Origin: Skermanella aerolata KACC 11604
Lineage (GTDB): Bacteria > Pseudomonadota > Alphaproteobacteria > Azospirillales > Azospirillaceae
Direction of reading: 5' to 3'
DNA length: 64,000 nt
Assembly: GCF_000936425.1 (NCBI RefSeq)
Contig: NZ_AVFK01000030.1
Location: 1 to 64,000 of the forward strand
A model generated the notes under the pieces. It worked only from the letters and a program-made list of their open reading frames with translations, had not been told where the DNA came from and did not search any database. The translations under genes and the position numbers were made by a program. Below, piece after piece: positions 1 through 9,722 of the stretch; within the stretch, counting starts at the first letter, position 1; every line of letters begins with the position of its first letter.

Positions 1-798
1 ACCGACCGGCTTCGATCCGTCGGACGCCGAGGCCGCGCCCTGCCCCTTCGCCTCCAGGACGACTGCCCGGGCGCCCGCCGCCATCAGGTGATAGTCGGAG
101 CCGCCGGTGACGAACCGATAGCCGAGATCGATCATGCGCTTGGCGTATGAGGCCGCTCCGCAATGGATGCCCGGTATCACGCCGTGGGCCTTGGCACGCG
201 CCAGGATGTGGGTAATCGCATCGTACAGCGGCGGTTCGGTATGGTCGAAGCCGAACTTGCCGGTCATCGAATAGCAGAGATCGGCCGGCCCGATATAGAT
301 GCCGTCCAGTCCCTCGACGCTCAGGATATCGTCGAGATTGTCGAGCGCCTGGGCCGTTTCGATCATCGCCATCACGATCACGCTTTCGTTGGCGCGCTCG
401 GGATAATCGGCGCCGTAGTGCAGCAAGGCGCGGTTGGGCCCGAAGCTGCGGTAGCCGGACGGCGGATACCGGCAGGCGCCGACCAGACGCTCCGCTTCCG
501 CCCGGTCGTTGATCATCGGGCAGATGACCCCCTGGGCTCCGGCATCCAGGACCTTCATGACGATCCCCGGCTCGAGCCAGGGCACGCGAACCATCGGGAC
601 GACCGAAGTGGTGGAGATCGCCGTCAGCATGGCGACCGCCGAGGCGTAATCCGTGACGCCGTGCTGCATGTCCACCGTCAGCGTGTCCCACCCCTGATGG
701 GCCATCGTCTCGGCGGAGAAGGCATCGGGTATGGACAGCCAGCCGTTCAAGGCGCTGCCGCCATCCCGCCATAGGGTACGCAGGCTATTCTCTCTCAA
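1..798 (-). CDS. HpcH/HpaI-family aldolase (3' end outside window)
   Basis: Class II 2-keto-3-deoxy-sugar-acid/4-hydroxy-2-oxoheptanedioate type aldolase, a cytoplasmic TIM-barrel enzyme that cleaves or forms 4-hydroxy-2-oxo acids with a divalent metal. The translation shows the family hallmarks: VDMQHGV near residue 45, PMVRVPW, a metal-ligand region GVICPMI, then EGLDGIYIGPADL and GIHCGAASYAKRMIDLGYRFVTGGSD near the C-terminus. The start chosen is TTG at 798, because AGGGAGGA lies at the right distance upstream (about 807-814) and no in-frame ATG is close. 266 codons are visible of a usual 255-270, so only a few residues are missing at the left edge. The exact substrate cannot be read from the sequence. 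Confidence 0.88.
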   Translation of the reverse strand, partial: MRENSLRTLWRDGGSALNGWLSIPDAFSAETMAHQGWDTLTVDMQHGVTDYASAVAMLTAISTTSVVPMVRVPWLEPGIVMKVLDAGAQGVICPMINDRAEAERLVGACRYPPSGYRSFGPNRALLHYGADYPERANESVIVMAMIETAQALDNLDDILSVEGLDGIYIGPADLCYSMTGKFGFDHTEPPLYDAITHILARAKAHGVIPGIHCGAASYAKRMIDLGYRFVTGGSDYHLMAAGARAVVLEAKGQGAASASDGSKPVG

Positions 799-1545
799 TG
801 TTTTTTTCCTCCCTTTATATTTCCGGATATCCCCGGATCTCCGACCCCTGTTTGTCCCGGCCGATCCGTGATGACAACCCCTATCCGTAGCTGAATGTCA
901 TCATTTGTCATGACGGAAAACCATCGGTTGCGCTTTTAGGCCGACCGTCCTGGGCTTGGAGGGCATTGCTATAAGCCAGAACAATAGCACGCCATCTTCT
1001 TGGATTTCAATCCTATTGCCGGCATGTCGCAGATTGTGCGTCCAGCATCTGCCTGTAACGAAACCAGGCTCTCAACCTGTCGTATTGTCTCTATCGAAGA
1101 CAAACAGCGATTTCATAAAGGCGATTGAGGAAAATACTACCAAATTATTACGTCACACTTTTTTCACAACTCATCGGTTGACATACTGCGGTGCAACATC
1201 AAAATGAACTCCTCCATCACAGCAGGACCAGAAGTAACATCGAAGCCAACCGACCAACATAGCGCCGGTGGACGTCAATGCATCCAAGATCAAACCAATT
1301 TTATGCTACCACGCCTCCATATTGAGAAAACGGCGAAATGATGACGTGATGCTATTTTCAACGTTTCTAATACAAATGCTTCAACGAGTTGACTAGGTAC
1401 AAGTTATTTATTTTCAAATTGCCGAATACTAAAAACTATCCAGCCTTTTTAAAGGTAATCCCTCAACCTCGCGCTTGATGATCGATCGGTTCTATTGGGC
1501 TGAACATTCGTTGCGCGCACCGAGACATGAAAGTTTGGAGAAACC
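799..1545. other. AT-rich intergenic region with no supported gene
   Basis: This gap of about 750 bases separates the divergent aldolase and carbonic anhydrase genes. It is clearly lower in GC than both flanks, particularly 960-1490. It must hold the two divergent promoters. A plus-strand open frame at 956-1207 exists but has unusual composition, no ribosome binding site and no recognisable domain, so I do not call it. No hairpin terminator, tRNA or repeat was seen. Confidence 0.5.
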
Positions 1546-2259
1546 ATGGATTCCGACCTGACCACCGGCGTTTCGCGTTTTCAGCGGGGCTACTATCGTC
1601 GCCACCGCCAGACGTACAGGACCCTGGCACGCCATGGCCAACGGCCGGATACGCTGTTCATCGCCTGCGCTGACAGCCGCGTGCTTCCCCATGTCATCAC
1701 GTCGTCGATGCCGGGCGATTTGTTCGAGCTTCGCAATGTCGGCAACATGGTTCCGGCCCATGGCAGCAACTGCGACGCCACAGGTTCGGCGCTGGAATAC
1801 TCGCTTCATGTGCTGAACGTCAGCCGGATCATCGTGTGCGGCCACTCTCATTGCGGCGCCTGTGCCGCACTGCTGTCCGGCAAGGCACCCGATGCCCTGG
1901 AGCAGACGAAAAGCTGGATCGAGCAGGGCCGCGATGTCAGGGAACTGGTCCTGTCCTCGGTCGAGGGCGGCGAACTGGACCTTCAGGAGGCGCTCGAGGA
2001 TCAGGAGACCCGCAGCCAGCTCGAGGGCGCCCTTGAGCGGGCGATGGTCGTCCACCAGCTTCGCAACCTGATGACTTATCCCGAGGTCCAGGAACGTACG
2101 GCGGACGGCCGCCTGACGCTTCTGGGATGGCACTACAGCATCGATAGCGGCATCGTCGAACAATATGACCGCGATCAGCTCGCGTTCCATCCGGTCAAGG
2201 CGGAGGCGCCGAAACTCCTCAGCCGCACGTTCGGTTCGCTGTCGTCCCTGGCCTGGTAA
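1546..2259 (+). CDS. beta-class carbonic anhydrase
   Basis: Zinc enzyme interconverting CO2 and bicarbonate in the cytoplasm. The 237-residue protein carries the beta-class zinc ligands: Cys41 and Asp43 in the CADSRVLP motif and His100/Cys103 in the GHSHCGAC motif. The ATG at 1546 follows TTGGAGAAACC, a good ribosome binding site. The next gene, 45 bases downstream, is a SulP-type anion transporter with a STAS domain. This pairing of carbonic anhydrase with SulP is common in bacteria and suggests a joint role in bicarbonate uptake and conversion. Whether it belongs to the Can/CynT subgroup is not settled from the sequence alone. Confidence 0.95.
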   Translation: MDSDLTTGVSRFQRGYYRRHRQTYRTLARHGQRPDTLFIACADSRVLPHVITSSMPGDLFELRNVGNMVPAHGSNCDATGSALEYSLHVLNVSRIIVCGHSHCGACAALLSGKAPDALEQTKSWIEQGRDVRELVLSSVEGGELDLQEALEDQETRSQLEGALERAMVVHQLRNLMTYPEVQERTADGRLTLLGWHYSIDSGIVEQYDRDQLAFHPVKAEAPKLLSRTFGSLSSLAW

Positions 2260-2304
2260 GGCCTGCTCCCGATTATCCTTCATTCAGTACGAGGAGCTTC
2301 CCTT

Positions 2305-3927
2305 TTGACCAGTCAAAGCGTGACAGGTTCGCTTTCCAGGATCGGCATGAACAACGTGCTGGCCGGCCTGATCGTCGCCGTCGTGGCGCTGCCGCTCTGC
2401 ATCGCCTTCGCGATCGCCTCCGGCGCCAGCCCGATGGCCGGCCTCGTGTCCGGCGTCGTTGGCGGCGCCATCGCGGCGATCTTCGGCAGTTCGCGGTTCC
2501 AGGTTTCCGGTCCGGCCGCCGCCTTCATCACCGTGATCGCCGGCATCATCGCCAGCCATGGCCTGCCCGTGCTGATGGCAGCCACGTTCTGCGCCGGGTT
2601 CATCGTCATCGGCATCAGCGTGCTGAAGCTCGGTCGGCTGATGGAGTTCATGCCCCATCCGATCATCGTCGGCTTCACCACCGGCATCGGCCTGCTGATC
2701 CTGATCGGCCAGATTCCGGTGGCGCTGGGCGTCGCCGCAGAGGGCGACGACGCCATCGCGAAGCTGATCGATACGGTTCGCGACATCCACACCGTCAGCA
2801 TCCAGGAAGTCGTCATCGTCGGCTTGAGCTTCGCGTCGGCGCTGGCTTGGAGCCGCACTCGCTTCAACAAGTGGGTCCCCGCCCCCCTGGTGGCCCTGGG
2901 CGTCGGCCTGGGCACGGCGGAACTGGCGGTCTGGCAGGGATTGCCGGTCGCAACGGTAGGGGCCGCCTACAACGTCTCGATCGACGGACTGGGTTTTTCC
3001 GCGAATTTCCTTCAGACTATCCTGTCGAACCCCAGCGCGGTCCTCCTTTCGGCCTTGACGCTTGGACTGCTGATCGCGGTCGAATCGCTGCTGGCGGCCA
3101 AGGCGCTGGACTCCCTGACCGACAGCAGCCATGACCCGAATCGCGAGTTGTTCGGCCTCGGACTGGCCAACACGGCCGTCCCGTTCCTGGGCGGCTTGCC
3201 GGTATCGGGCGTGATCGTGCGCGGCAGCACTAATGTCATGAGCGGCGCCACGAACAAGTCGGCTGCGCTGATGCATGCCATCTTCCTCGGCATCTTCGTC
3301 GCCGCCCTGGCTTCGGTGGTCGCCCGTCTGCCTATGGCGGCGCTGGCGGCAGTGCTGTTCATGACCGCGATGCGCCTGATCGAAGTGGGCGAGATCCGGA
3401 AGATCCACCTGATGGGGGCGACGGAAGGCCGCCTTGCCATCCTGACGGCGGTCCTGACCGTCCTGGTCGATCTGACGGTATCCGTTCCGGTCGGGCTGGC
3501 CCTGACCCTGCTGCTGGTGCTTCGCCGGATGCTGGCCCATGGCTCGATCGCGGTGCGCGAACGCCACGGCGTCCAGGTCGCCGATCCCGGCACCCAACTC
3601 ACGTTCCTGACAAGTCCGCGTATCCGGCCGCAGATCGACGCGGCGCTCGACAATGAGGCGAAGCCGGTCCAGGCGCTCGATCTTACCAGGGTCTCGGCGA
3701 TGGACGCGACCGGCCTGTCGATGGTGGCCGAGGTGATCGACCGTCACCCGCACCTGGACGTCTGGGTGGCTTCGGCGGAGAAGACTCCGGCACTTCAAAG
3801 CGCCGGCGTGCCAGAGGATCGTATTCACATCCTGGGAAACAAGCTTGTGCGCCTGCGTGATGTATTGGCGACGATCCAGGCCTCCGATCCGACGGAACTT
3901 GCCGCTGTTTCGGCAAAGGCTCGATAG
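2305..3927 (+). CDS. SulP/SLC26-family anion transporter with STAS domain
   Basis: Inner-membrane transporter of 540 residues, probably for bicarbonate or sulfate. The first 400 residues are a series of hydrophobic segments, beginning MNNVLAGLIVAVVALPLCIAFAIASGASP, the SulP first-helix signature. A C-terminal STAS domain (about 425-520) includes VQALDLTRVSAMDATGLS. The start is TTG at 2305, preceded by GAGGAG at 2291-2296; no better start exists. Adjacency to carbonic anhydrase favours bicarbonate (BicA-like) over sulfate, which is inference. A hairpin follows the stop and probably ends the two-gene transcript. Confidence 0.93.
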   Translation: MTSQSVTGSLSRIGMNNVLAGLIVAVVALPLCIAFAIASGASPMAGLVSGVVGGAIAAIFGSSRFQVSGPAAAFITVIAGIIASHGLPVLMAATFCAGFIVIGISVLKLGRLMEFMPHPIIVGFTTGIGLLILIGQIPVALGVAAEGDDAIAKLIDTVRDIHTVSIQEVVIVGLSFASALAWSRTRFNKWVPAPLVALGVGLGTAELAVWQGLPVATVGAAYNVSIDGLGFSANFLQTILSNPSAVLLSALTLGLLIAVESLLAAKALDSLTDSSHDPNRELFGLGLANTAVPFLGGLPVSGVIVRGSTNVMSGATNKSAALMHAIFLGIFVAALASVVARLPMAALAAVLFMTAMRLIEVGEIRKIHLMGATEGRLAILTAVLTVLVDLTVSVPVGLALTLLLVLRRMLAHGSIAVRERHGVQVADPGTQLTFLTSPRIRPQIDAALDNEAKPVQALDLTRVSAMDATGLSMVAEVIDRHPHLDVWVASAEKTPALQSAGVPEDRIHILGNKLVRLRDVLATIQASDPTELAAVSAKAR

Positions 3928-3934
3928 ACAAAGG

Positions 3935-3954
3935 ACGCGCCCTCGCGGGCGCGT
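3935..3954 (+). terminator. hairpin after the SulP gene
   Basis: Perfect 8-bp GC-rich stem (ACGCGCCC / GGGCGCGT) around a TCGC loop, just past the stop codon at 3927. The following T content is weak (TTCACTT), so it is a probable but not classical terminator. Confidence 0.55.
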
Positions 3955-4025
3955 TCACTTACATGGAACGAGTCGGGCCTGATCGGAGTCTTTATGGAAC
4001 GGATCTTTGTCTATTCCAATCCAGT

Positions 4026-4241
4026 TCAGATATCCTCGCCTAGCGGTTCGAACTGAGTCGGGTCCAGCAGCGCCGCCACAGCCAGCGTCTTCAATGTCTT
4101 AGGGTCGTCCGCCCGCTTCATCTGGGCGTGCATCGCGCCCATCCCGTCCTTGCGGATCGCCACGATTTCCCACACGCTGCCACCGGGTCCCAGTCTCCGG
4201 TAACGCTGTCCTTCCGCAATCTCACGCTTTCTTCGCCGCAT
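4026..4241 (-). CDS. small conserved-type protein of unknown function (71 aa)
   Basis: Basic N-terminus (MRRRKREIAEGQRYRRL) followed by a compact segment WEIVAIRKDGMGAMHAQMKR and an acidic C-terminus. The ATG at 4241 is preferred over an upstream in-frame start at 4277 because CTGGAGAAC precedes it. The sequence looks like a small beta-rich protein (a GQRYRR..G..WEIV pattern). I recognise no named family. It stands alone, convergent with the SulP transcript. Confidence 0.6.
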   Translation of the reverse strand: MRRRKREIAEGQRYRRLGPGGSVWEIVAIRKDGMGAMHAQMKRADDPKTLKTLAVAALLDPTQFEPLGEDI

Positions 4242-4460
4242 TGGCGTTCTCCAGAACCAGTAACCATTTTCTACCAAGCCGGCATCGCATCATGATGAAA
4301 CAATCGGCAGTACCCTTGCGAGCGTTTCCGTCAGTCCTCCCGCGAGCATGCGAAAGGCGTGGCTGAAAGGCAACAGGAGAGGGTTCATGCCTAACGTCGT
4401 ATGCCGGAAGATGCTGCACCGCCAAAGGAACAGATGCCTGTTCCGGAATGTTAGTGGGTC

Positions 4461-4709
4461 ATGAAAACCGATCTCGATATCGTAATGGTGGCGACCCGTC
4501 TGGTGGAAGAACTAGGCGACGACGCCGTGCGCTTGGCCAAGGTTAAGCTGGTCGAGCTGATTGCCGCCAACAACCTGCGCGCCGCCGCGTTCTGGCGCGA
4601 GGTCATGCGGCTTTGCGAGGAGCATACCGGTGCCGCGGCTCCGTCGCCCACGAGTATAGCTCCGCCGAGGGCCGACGCCGCCGATACGGCGAAGTTCGCG
4701 GCGCATTAG
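4461..4709 (+). CDS. small helical protein of unknown function (82 aa)
   Basis: The first 55 residues are predicted helical (MVATRLVEELGDDAVRLAKV, then FWREVMRLCEEH) and the rest is a low-complexity Ala/Pro tail. Codon use matches the neighbours. The ATG at 4461 has only a weak GTGGG upstream. A strong hairpin at 4744-4770 follows. No family was recognised. Confidence 0.6.
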   Translation: MKTDLDIVMVATRLVEELGDDAVRLAKVKLVELIAANNLRAAAFWREVMRLCEEHTGAAAPSPTSIAPPRADAADTAKFAAH

Positions 4710-4743
4710 CCGGGCGCTTCGACGCGCCTGTGCGGATAGAGAA

Positions 4744-4770
4744 AAGGCCCGGTGCCGAGCGCCGGGCCTT
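4744..4770. terminator. strong GC-rich hairpin, possibly bidirectional
   Basis: Perfect 9-bp inverted repeat AAGGCCCGG / CCGGGCCTT with a 9-base loop, between two convergent genes (stops at 4709 and 4977). The A and T residues at the arm ends give short U tracts in both directions. Confidence 0.75.
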
Positions 4771-4800
4771 CTGCCGTCCGGGTGGCATGTTTAAGCTCCC

Positions 4801-4930
4801 GGTATTTCAACCGTCATCGTAATACCAGGGGCCGGATAGTTTGACCGGTCCGGAGCGTTAGATGTCGGGCTGAAGAGGCCCGACCTACGCCAGCGTGCTT
4901 TTTGTAGGTGGGGCCTCTTCAGCCCGATAT
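4801..4930. repeat. composite palindromic repeat, type A copy 1
   Basis: The core at 4862-4930 is an imperfect inverted repeat. Its left arm is GTCGGGCTGAAGAGGCCCGA followed by CCTAC, and its right arm is GTAGG TGGGGCCTCTTCAGCCCGAT. The left flank (from about 4801) contains ATACCAGGGGCCGG, GTTTGACCGG and GGAGCGTTAGATG, pieces shared with copies near 46.6, 54.2 and 56.6 kb. It lies between convergent genes, as REP elements usually do. Confidence 0.75.
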
Positions 4931-4941
4931 CTTTGCCGGAA

Positions 4942-4968
4942 GCGGCCGCTGTTCGGCACAGCGGCCGC
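4942..4968 (-). terminator. hairpin after the liv binding-protein gene
   Basis: Perfect 11-bp stem GCGGCCGCTGT / ACAGCGGCCGC with a 5-base loop, 9 bases past the stop of the binding-protein gene on the minus strand. There is no strong T tract, so it may act as an mRNA 3' stabiliser or a weak terminator. Confidence 0.6.
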
Positions 4969-4976
4969 CCTTCGGA

Positions 4977-6086
4977 TCAGTTCGTGGTGACTTCGGCGTA
5001 CTTGCCGTCGTTCCACTTGTAGAAGACGTAAGCCGGGGTCGTCACGTCGCCCTTCTGGTCGAAGGCGATCTTGCCGATCACGGTGTCGAACTCGGTGCTG
5101 CGCAGAGCCGCCGTGACCTTGTCCAGATCGGTGGAGCCGGCCTTTTCGGCCGCCTGCTTGAAGATCTGTAGCGCCGCATAGGTGTAGAGCGTGTAGCCTT
5201 CCGGCTCATAGCCCTGCGCGCGAAACTTCTCGACCACCGGCTTGGCGTTCGGCTTGTTGCGGGGGTCGGGACCGAAGGTCATCAGGGTGCCCTGACCGGC
5301 CGGACCGGTGATGGTCCAGAACTCCTCGGTGACCAGCGCGTCGCCCGAGATGATCTGGACGGACATGCCCTGATCCTTCATCTGGCGGGCGATCAGGCCG
5401 GCTTCGGTGTGATAGCCGCCGACATAAAGGACATCGATGGCGGACTGCTTCAGCTTGCTGACCAGGGCCGAGTAGTCGCGTTCGCCGGGGGTATAGGCTT
5501 CGTAAAGCTTTTCCTTGAGGCCGGCGGCGTTCAGGGACTTCTGGGTTTCGTCGGCGAGACCCTTGCCATAGGCTGTCTTGTCGTGGATGACCGCGACGTT
5601 CTTGCCCTTGTAGGTCTTGGCGATGTACTCGCCGGCGACCAGACCCTGCTGGTCGTCACGGCCGCAAACGCGGAAGACGTTGTTGCCCTTGGCCTCGTCC
5701 GTCAGCTTGGGATTGGTCGAGGCCGGAGAGATCTGGAGCATTCCCTCTTCGCTGTAGACCTGGCTGGCAGGAATCGAGGAGCTGGAGCAGAAATGGCCCG
5801 CCACGAAGATGGCGCCGGCACCGGCGAGCTGGTTGGCCACGGCCACCGCCTGCTTCGGATCGCAGGCGTCGTCGCCCACTTCCAGCTTGATCTTCTCGCC
5901 CAGGATGCCGCCGGCCGCATTCAGATCGGCAACCGCGAGCTGGGCGCCCTTGTTCATCTGCTCACCGAATGCCGCGTACTGTCCCGTCATGGGACCGGCA
6001 ACCGCGACGACGATATCGGCATAGGCCGCAGTCGAGGCGAGAGTGAGAGCCGCCGTCGCCGCGAGGAGAGTCTTCTTGAACTTCAT
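4977..6086 (-). CDS. branched-chain amino acid ABC transporter, periplasmic binding protein (LivJ/LivK type)
   Basis: Periplasmic binding protein delivering leucine, isoleucine, valine or related amino acids to the LivHMGF complex encoded just upstream. It has a clear signal peptide ending STAAYA before DIVVAVAGPMTGQYA. It also has the two cysteines typical of classical LivJ/LivK (GDDACDPKQAVAVANQL and AGHFCSSSSIPASQVY). About 369 residues is the usual length. The start is ATG at 6086 or GTG at 6092, both near a GGGAG at 6097-6101; ATG is preferred on spacing. A 180-base gap with a hairpin separates it from the rest of the operon, consistent with higher expression of this component. Confidence 0.94.
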   Translation of the reverse strand: MKFKKTLLAATAALTLASTAAYADIVVAVAGPMTGQYAAFGEQMNKGAQLAVADLNAAGGILGEKIKLEVGDDACDPKQAVAVANQLAGAGAIFVAGHFCSSSSIPASQVYSEEGMLQISPASTNPKLTDEAKGNNVFRVCGRDDQQGLVAGEYIAKTYKGKNVAVIHDKTAYGKGLADETQKSLNAAGLKEKLYEAYTPGERDYSALVSKLKQSAIDVLYVGGYHTEAGLIARQMKDQGMSVQIISGDALVTEEFWTITGPAGQGTLMTFGPDPRNKPNAKPVVEKFRAQGYEPEGYTLYTYAALQIFKQAAEKAGSTDLDKVTAALRSTEFDTVIGKIAFDQKGDVTTPAYVFYKWNDGKYAEVTTN

Positions 6087-6167
6087 AACCACGATGCTCC
6101 CTGTTCATGAGCTGGTCGTTACATAACCTATCGAAACATGCCGTATCGAAAAGTCCGCGCGGATTAT

Positions 6168-6196
6168 CGCCCGCTACCGGTGCCGGGTAGCGGGCG
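6168..6196 (-). promoter_or_regulatory. intercistronic hairpin before the binding-protein gene
   Basis: Perfect 11-bp inverted repeat CGCCCGCTACC / GGTAGCGGGCG with a 7-base loop, in the gap between the small membrane gene and the liv binding-protein gene. It may be a partial terminator or an mRNA-stabilising structure that sets a different level for the binding protein. No strong T tract follows on the minus strand. Confidence 0.55.
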
Positions 6197-6269
6197 GTGT
6201 TCCGCGTTGTATTTATAATATATCTGACCTGTAGCGGAGTGCGACAGAAACCGGAGTATCTTTCGCTTA

Positions 6270-6623
6270 TCAGGCAGCGGAACTTCTTTCCCGCCAACTG
6301 AACAGACCGCTTCGTTCATAAAGCCACGGGTACTGTTTCACCATCTTGCGCGCCTGGGTCATCCGGTACGCCGCGAGACATATCACCGTCAGGATCGCGG
6401 TGTGGATGATATAGCCGGTCAGGCTGAGCAGCTGGCCGCCGAACAGCGCGTAGATCAGGAATCGGTCACCCAGGCCGAGCAGCGCCGTGTAGAGGAAGGC
6501 GGTCCGCATGGGACGCCATTTGGACGCCATTCCCTGCCCCGTCATGAAGGCGGCCCCGCCGAACAGGACGACGGTGAGACCGAGGAAGACAGGCAGGGAA
6601 ACTCCGAGAAGCTGTTCCATCAT
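6270..6623 (-). CDS. small membrane protein of a liv operon (DUF6867-like)
   Basis: 117 residues with three or four hydrophobic segments (LPVFLGLTVVLFGGAAFM, FLYTALLGLGDRFLIYALF, IIHTAILTVICLAAYRM) and a charged C-terminus. The ATG at 6623 follows AGGAGACCC; this ribosome binding site overlaps the end of livF (stop at 6631), so the genes are coupled. I recall genes of this kind in alphaproteobacterial liv operons annotated as DUF6867. The function is unknown, perhaps an accessory to the permease. Family naming is from memory. Confidence 0.75.
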   Translation of the reverse strand: MMEQLLGVSLPVFLGLTVVLFGGAAFMTGQGMASKWRPMRTAFLYTALLGLGDRFLIYALFGGQLLSLTGYIIHTAILTVICLAAYRMTQARKMVKQYPWLYERSGLFSWRERSSAA

Positions 6624-6630
6624 GGGTCTC

Positions 6631-7361
6631 CTAATGCCCGCCTTCGAGATAGGCGGTCCGCACTTCCTCGTTCGCCAGCAATTCGCGTCCGGTGCCCTGG
6701 AGCGTGATGTTGCCATTGACCATGACATAGCCGCGATGGGCCAGCTTGAGGGCGTGGAAGGCGTTCTGCTCGACCAGGAACACGGTCATCTTCTGCTCCC
6801 GGTTGATGTCCTCGATCACCTTGAAGATCTGCTTGACGATCAGCGGCGCCAGCCCGAGCGACGGCTCGTCCAGCAGGAGCAGGCGCGGCTGGCTCATCAG
6901 CGCGCGCCCGATGGCGAGCATCTGCTGCTCGCCGCCCGACAGGGTGCCGCCCCGCTGGGCCTGACGCTCCTTGAGGCGGGGGAACAGGGTGTAGACCCGC
7001 TCCAGTTCCCGGCTGAAGCTGCCGGGCTGGGCCGTGATCGAGCCCATCTGGAGGTTCTCCAGCACCGTCATGCGGCCGAAGATGCGGCGCCCCTCCGGTG
7101 ACTGGGCGATGCCGCGCCGGACGATCTCGAAGGTCGGGACGCGGGTGATGTCCTCCCCCTCGAAATGGACCGACCCCGACTTGGCGCGCGGGTTGCCGCA
7201 GATGGTCATCAGCAGCGTCGATTTGCCGGCGCCGTTGGCGCCGATCAGGGTGACGATCTCTCCGGCCGATACTTCCATGTCGACGCCCTTCAGCGCCTCG
7301 ATCGAGCCGTAGAAGGTATGGACGCCCGAAATCTTCAGCATCGGCTCACGCATCTGTCCGC

Positions 7362-7365
<4 letters not shown>
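6631..7365 (-). CDS. livF: branched-chain amino acid ABC transporter ATP-binding protein LivF
   Basis: One of the two cytoplasmic ATPases of the Liv importer. The 244 residues carry Walker A GANGAGKST, Q-loop, signature LSGGEQQM, Walker B LLLLDEPSLGLAP and the switch histidine region VEQN. Its start at 7365 overlaps the livG stop by four bases (ATGA), showing translational coupling. It is distinguished from LivG by the LSGGEQQ signature and shorter length. Confidence 0.95.
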
Positions 7366-8230
<865 letters not shown>

Positions 8231-8234
<4 letters not shown>

Positions 8235-9718
8235 TCCCCTGCCTCCGAATCGGCCTGTTGCTGTCTGGCGCTGCGCTTAGGGTGCAGCAGGATGGTCGGA
8301 TCGCGGTGGGCCAGCAGGCCCCTGGGCCGCCAGACCATGATGAGGACCATGCCCATGCCGAAGGCCAGCATCCGGTATTCCGCCAGTTCACGGAAGGCTT
8401 CCGGCAACCCGATGATGATCAGGGCCGCGACGACGACGCCGATCTGGCTGCCCATGCCGCCGAGCACGACGATGGCTAGGATGATCGCCGACTCGATGAA
8501 GGTGAAGCTTTCCGGGCTGATGAAGCCCTGCCGGGTCGCGAAGAACGAGCCTGCGAAGCCGCCGAACATGGCGGCGATGGCGAAGGCCGCCAGCTTGATG
8601 TTGGTCCGGTTGATGCCGAGCGACGTGCAGGCGATGTCGTCTTCCCTCAGCGCTTCCCAGGCCCGGCCGACCGGCAGCTTGCGGATGCGCATCGTAAAGA
8701 GATTGACGCAGAGCGCCAGGGCCAGGATCAGGTAGTAGAGGAAGATGATCCGGTGCATCGGATCGAACGCGATCCCGAAAAGCTGGTGGAACGCGATCTC
8801 GCCCTCCGGCGGACGGCGCTCGAAGTCGGCGATGCCGAAGAAGCTGGGGCGCGGAATGCCGGAGATGCCATTGGGACCGCCGGTGAAGACGCCCCAGTTG
8901 AGCAGGACGATCCGGATGATCTCGCCGAAGCCCAGCGTCACGATGGCGAAGTAGTCGCCGCGCAGCCGCAGGACCGGGAAGCCCAGGATCACGCCCGACG
9001 TTGCCGCCAGCAATCCTGCCAGCGGCAGGCAGAGCCAGAAGCTGAAGTCGAAATAATGGGCCAGCAAGGCGTAGGAATAGGCCCCGACCGCGTAGAACGC
9101 GACATATCCCAGGTCGAGCAGCCCTGCCAGCCCGACGACGATGTTGAGACCCCAGCCCAGCATGATGTAGGTCAGGATCAGGATGCCGATATCGACCACC
9201 GAGCGGTTGGCGAAGGGCATGAAAGGCAGGACGATCGCGAACAGGATGGCGATGGGGCCAATCCAGACGGCGGCGTCCTGGACGCGGGCGCCGAGCCGGT
9301 CCATCGCCCGGTCCCGTTCCTGCTGGGACAGGGTGCTGCGGTCGCTGCGCGCCGTGATGGCGGCGCGGATCGCGATGATCAGGGCGCCGGCTATCGCGAT
9401 TACCTTGAGAGCTGCCGACGGGAACGGCAGGAACCATGCCGCGGCCGCCACGCCCAGGCTGACGACCAGGACGGGCAGCGCCTGTTTTTCGCGGGTCAGG
9501 ATCAGGCCGATGCGGCCGATGAAGACCAGCGCCACGGCGATGGCGACCTCGGTGAAGCGGGGGCTGACCGTCAGGCGGGAGCCGACGTCGACGGTCCGGA
9601 GACCGACCAGCGGGAAGGTGAGCGCAAGCGCTATCAGCGCGGTCACTCCCGCTTCCTTCAGCATGGCGGGCAGGTCCAGACCCGGGCGGCCGGATTGTTG
9701 GGATGCGAGTGCCGTCAT
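8231..9718 (-). CDS. livM: branched-chain amino acid ABC transporter permease LivM (long form)
   Basis: Inner-membrane permease, 495 residues. The N-terminal 150 residues form an extension with several hydrophobic segments ([44 protein letters not shown]). The conserved LivM domain follows, with [27 protein letters not shown] and [16 protein letters not shown]. Long N-terminal extensions of LivM are common in proteobacteria. It lies four bases after livH and overlaps livG. Confidence 0.95.
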
Positions 9719-9722
9719 CGGG

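Noticed and set aside
163-774. 203-codon plus-strand open frame over the aldolase gene
   Set aside because: Antisense shadow of a clearly coding HpcH/HpaI aldolase; Arg/Asp/His-rich artefact typical of GC-rich DNA.
956-1207. 83-codon plus-strand open frame in the AT-rich gap
   Set aside because: No ribosome binding site, no domain, composition unlike the coding genes; stop codons are simply rarer by chance here.
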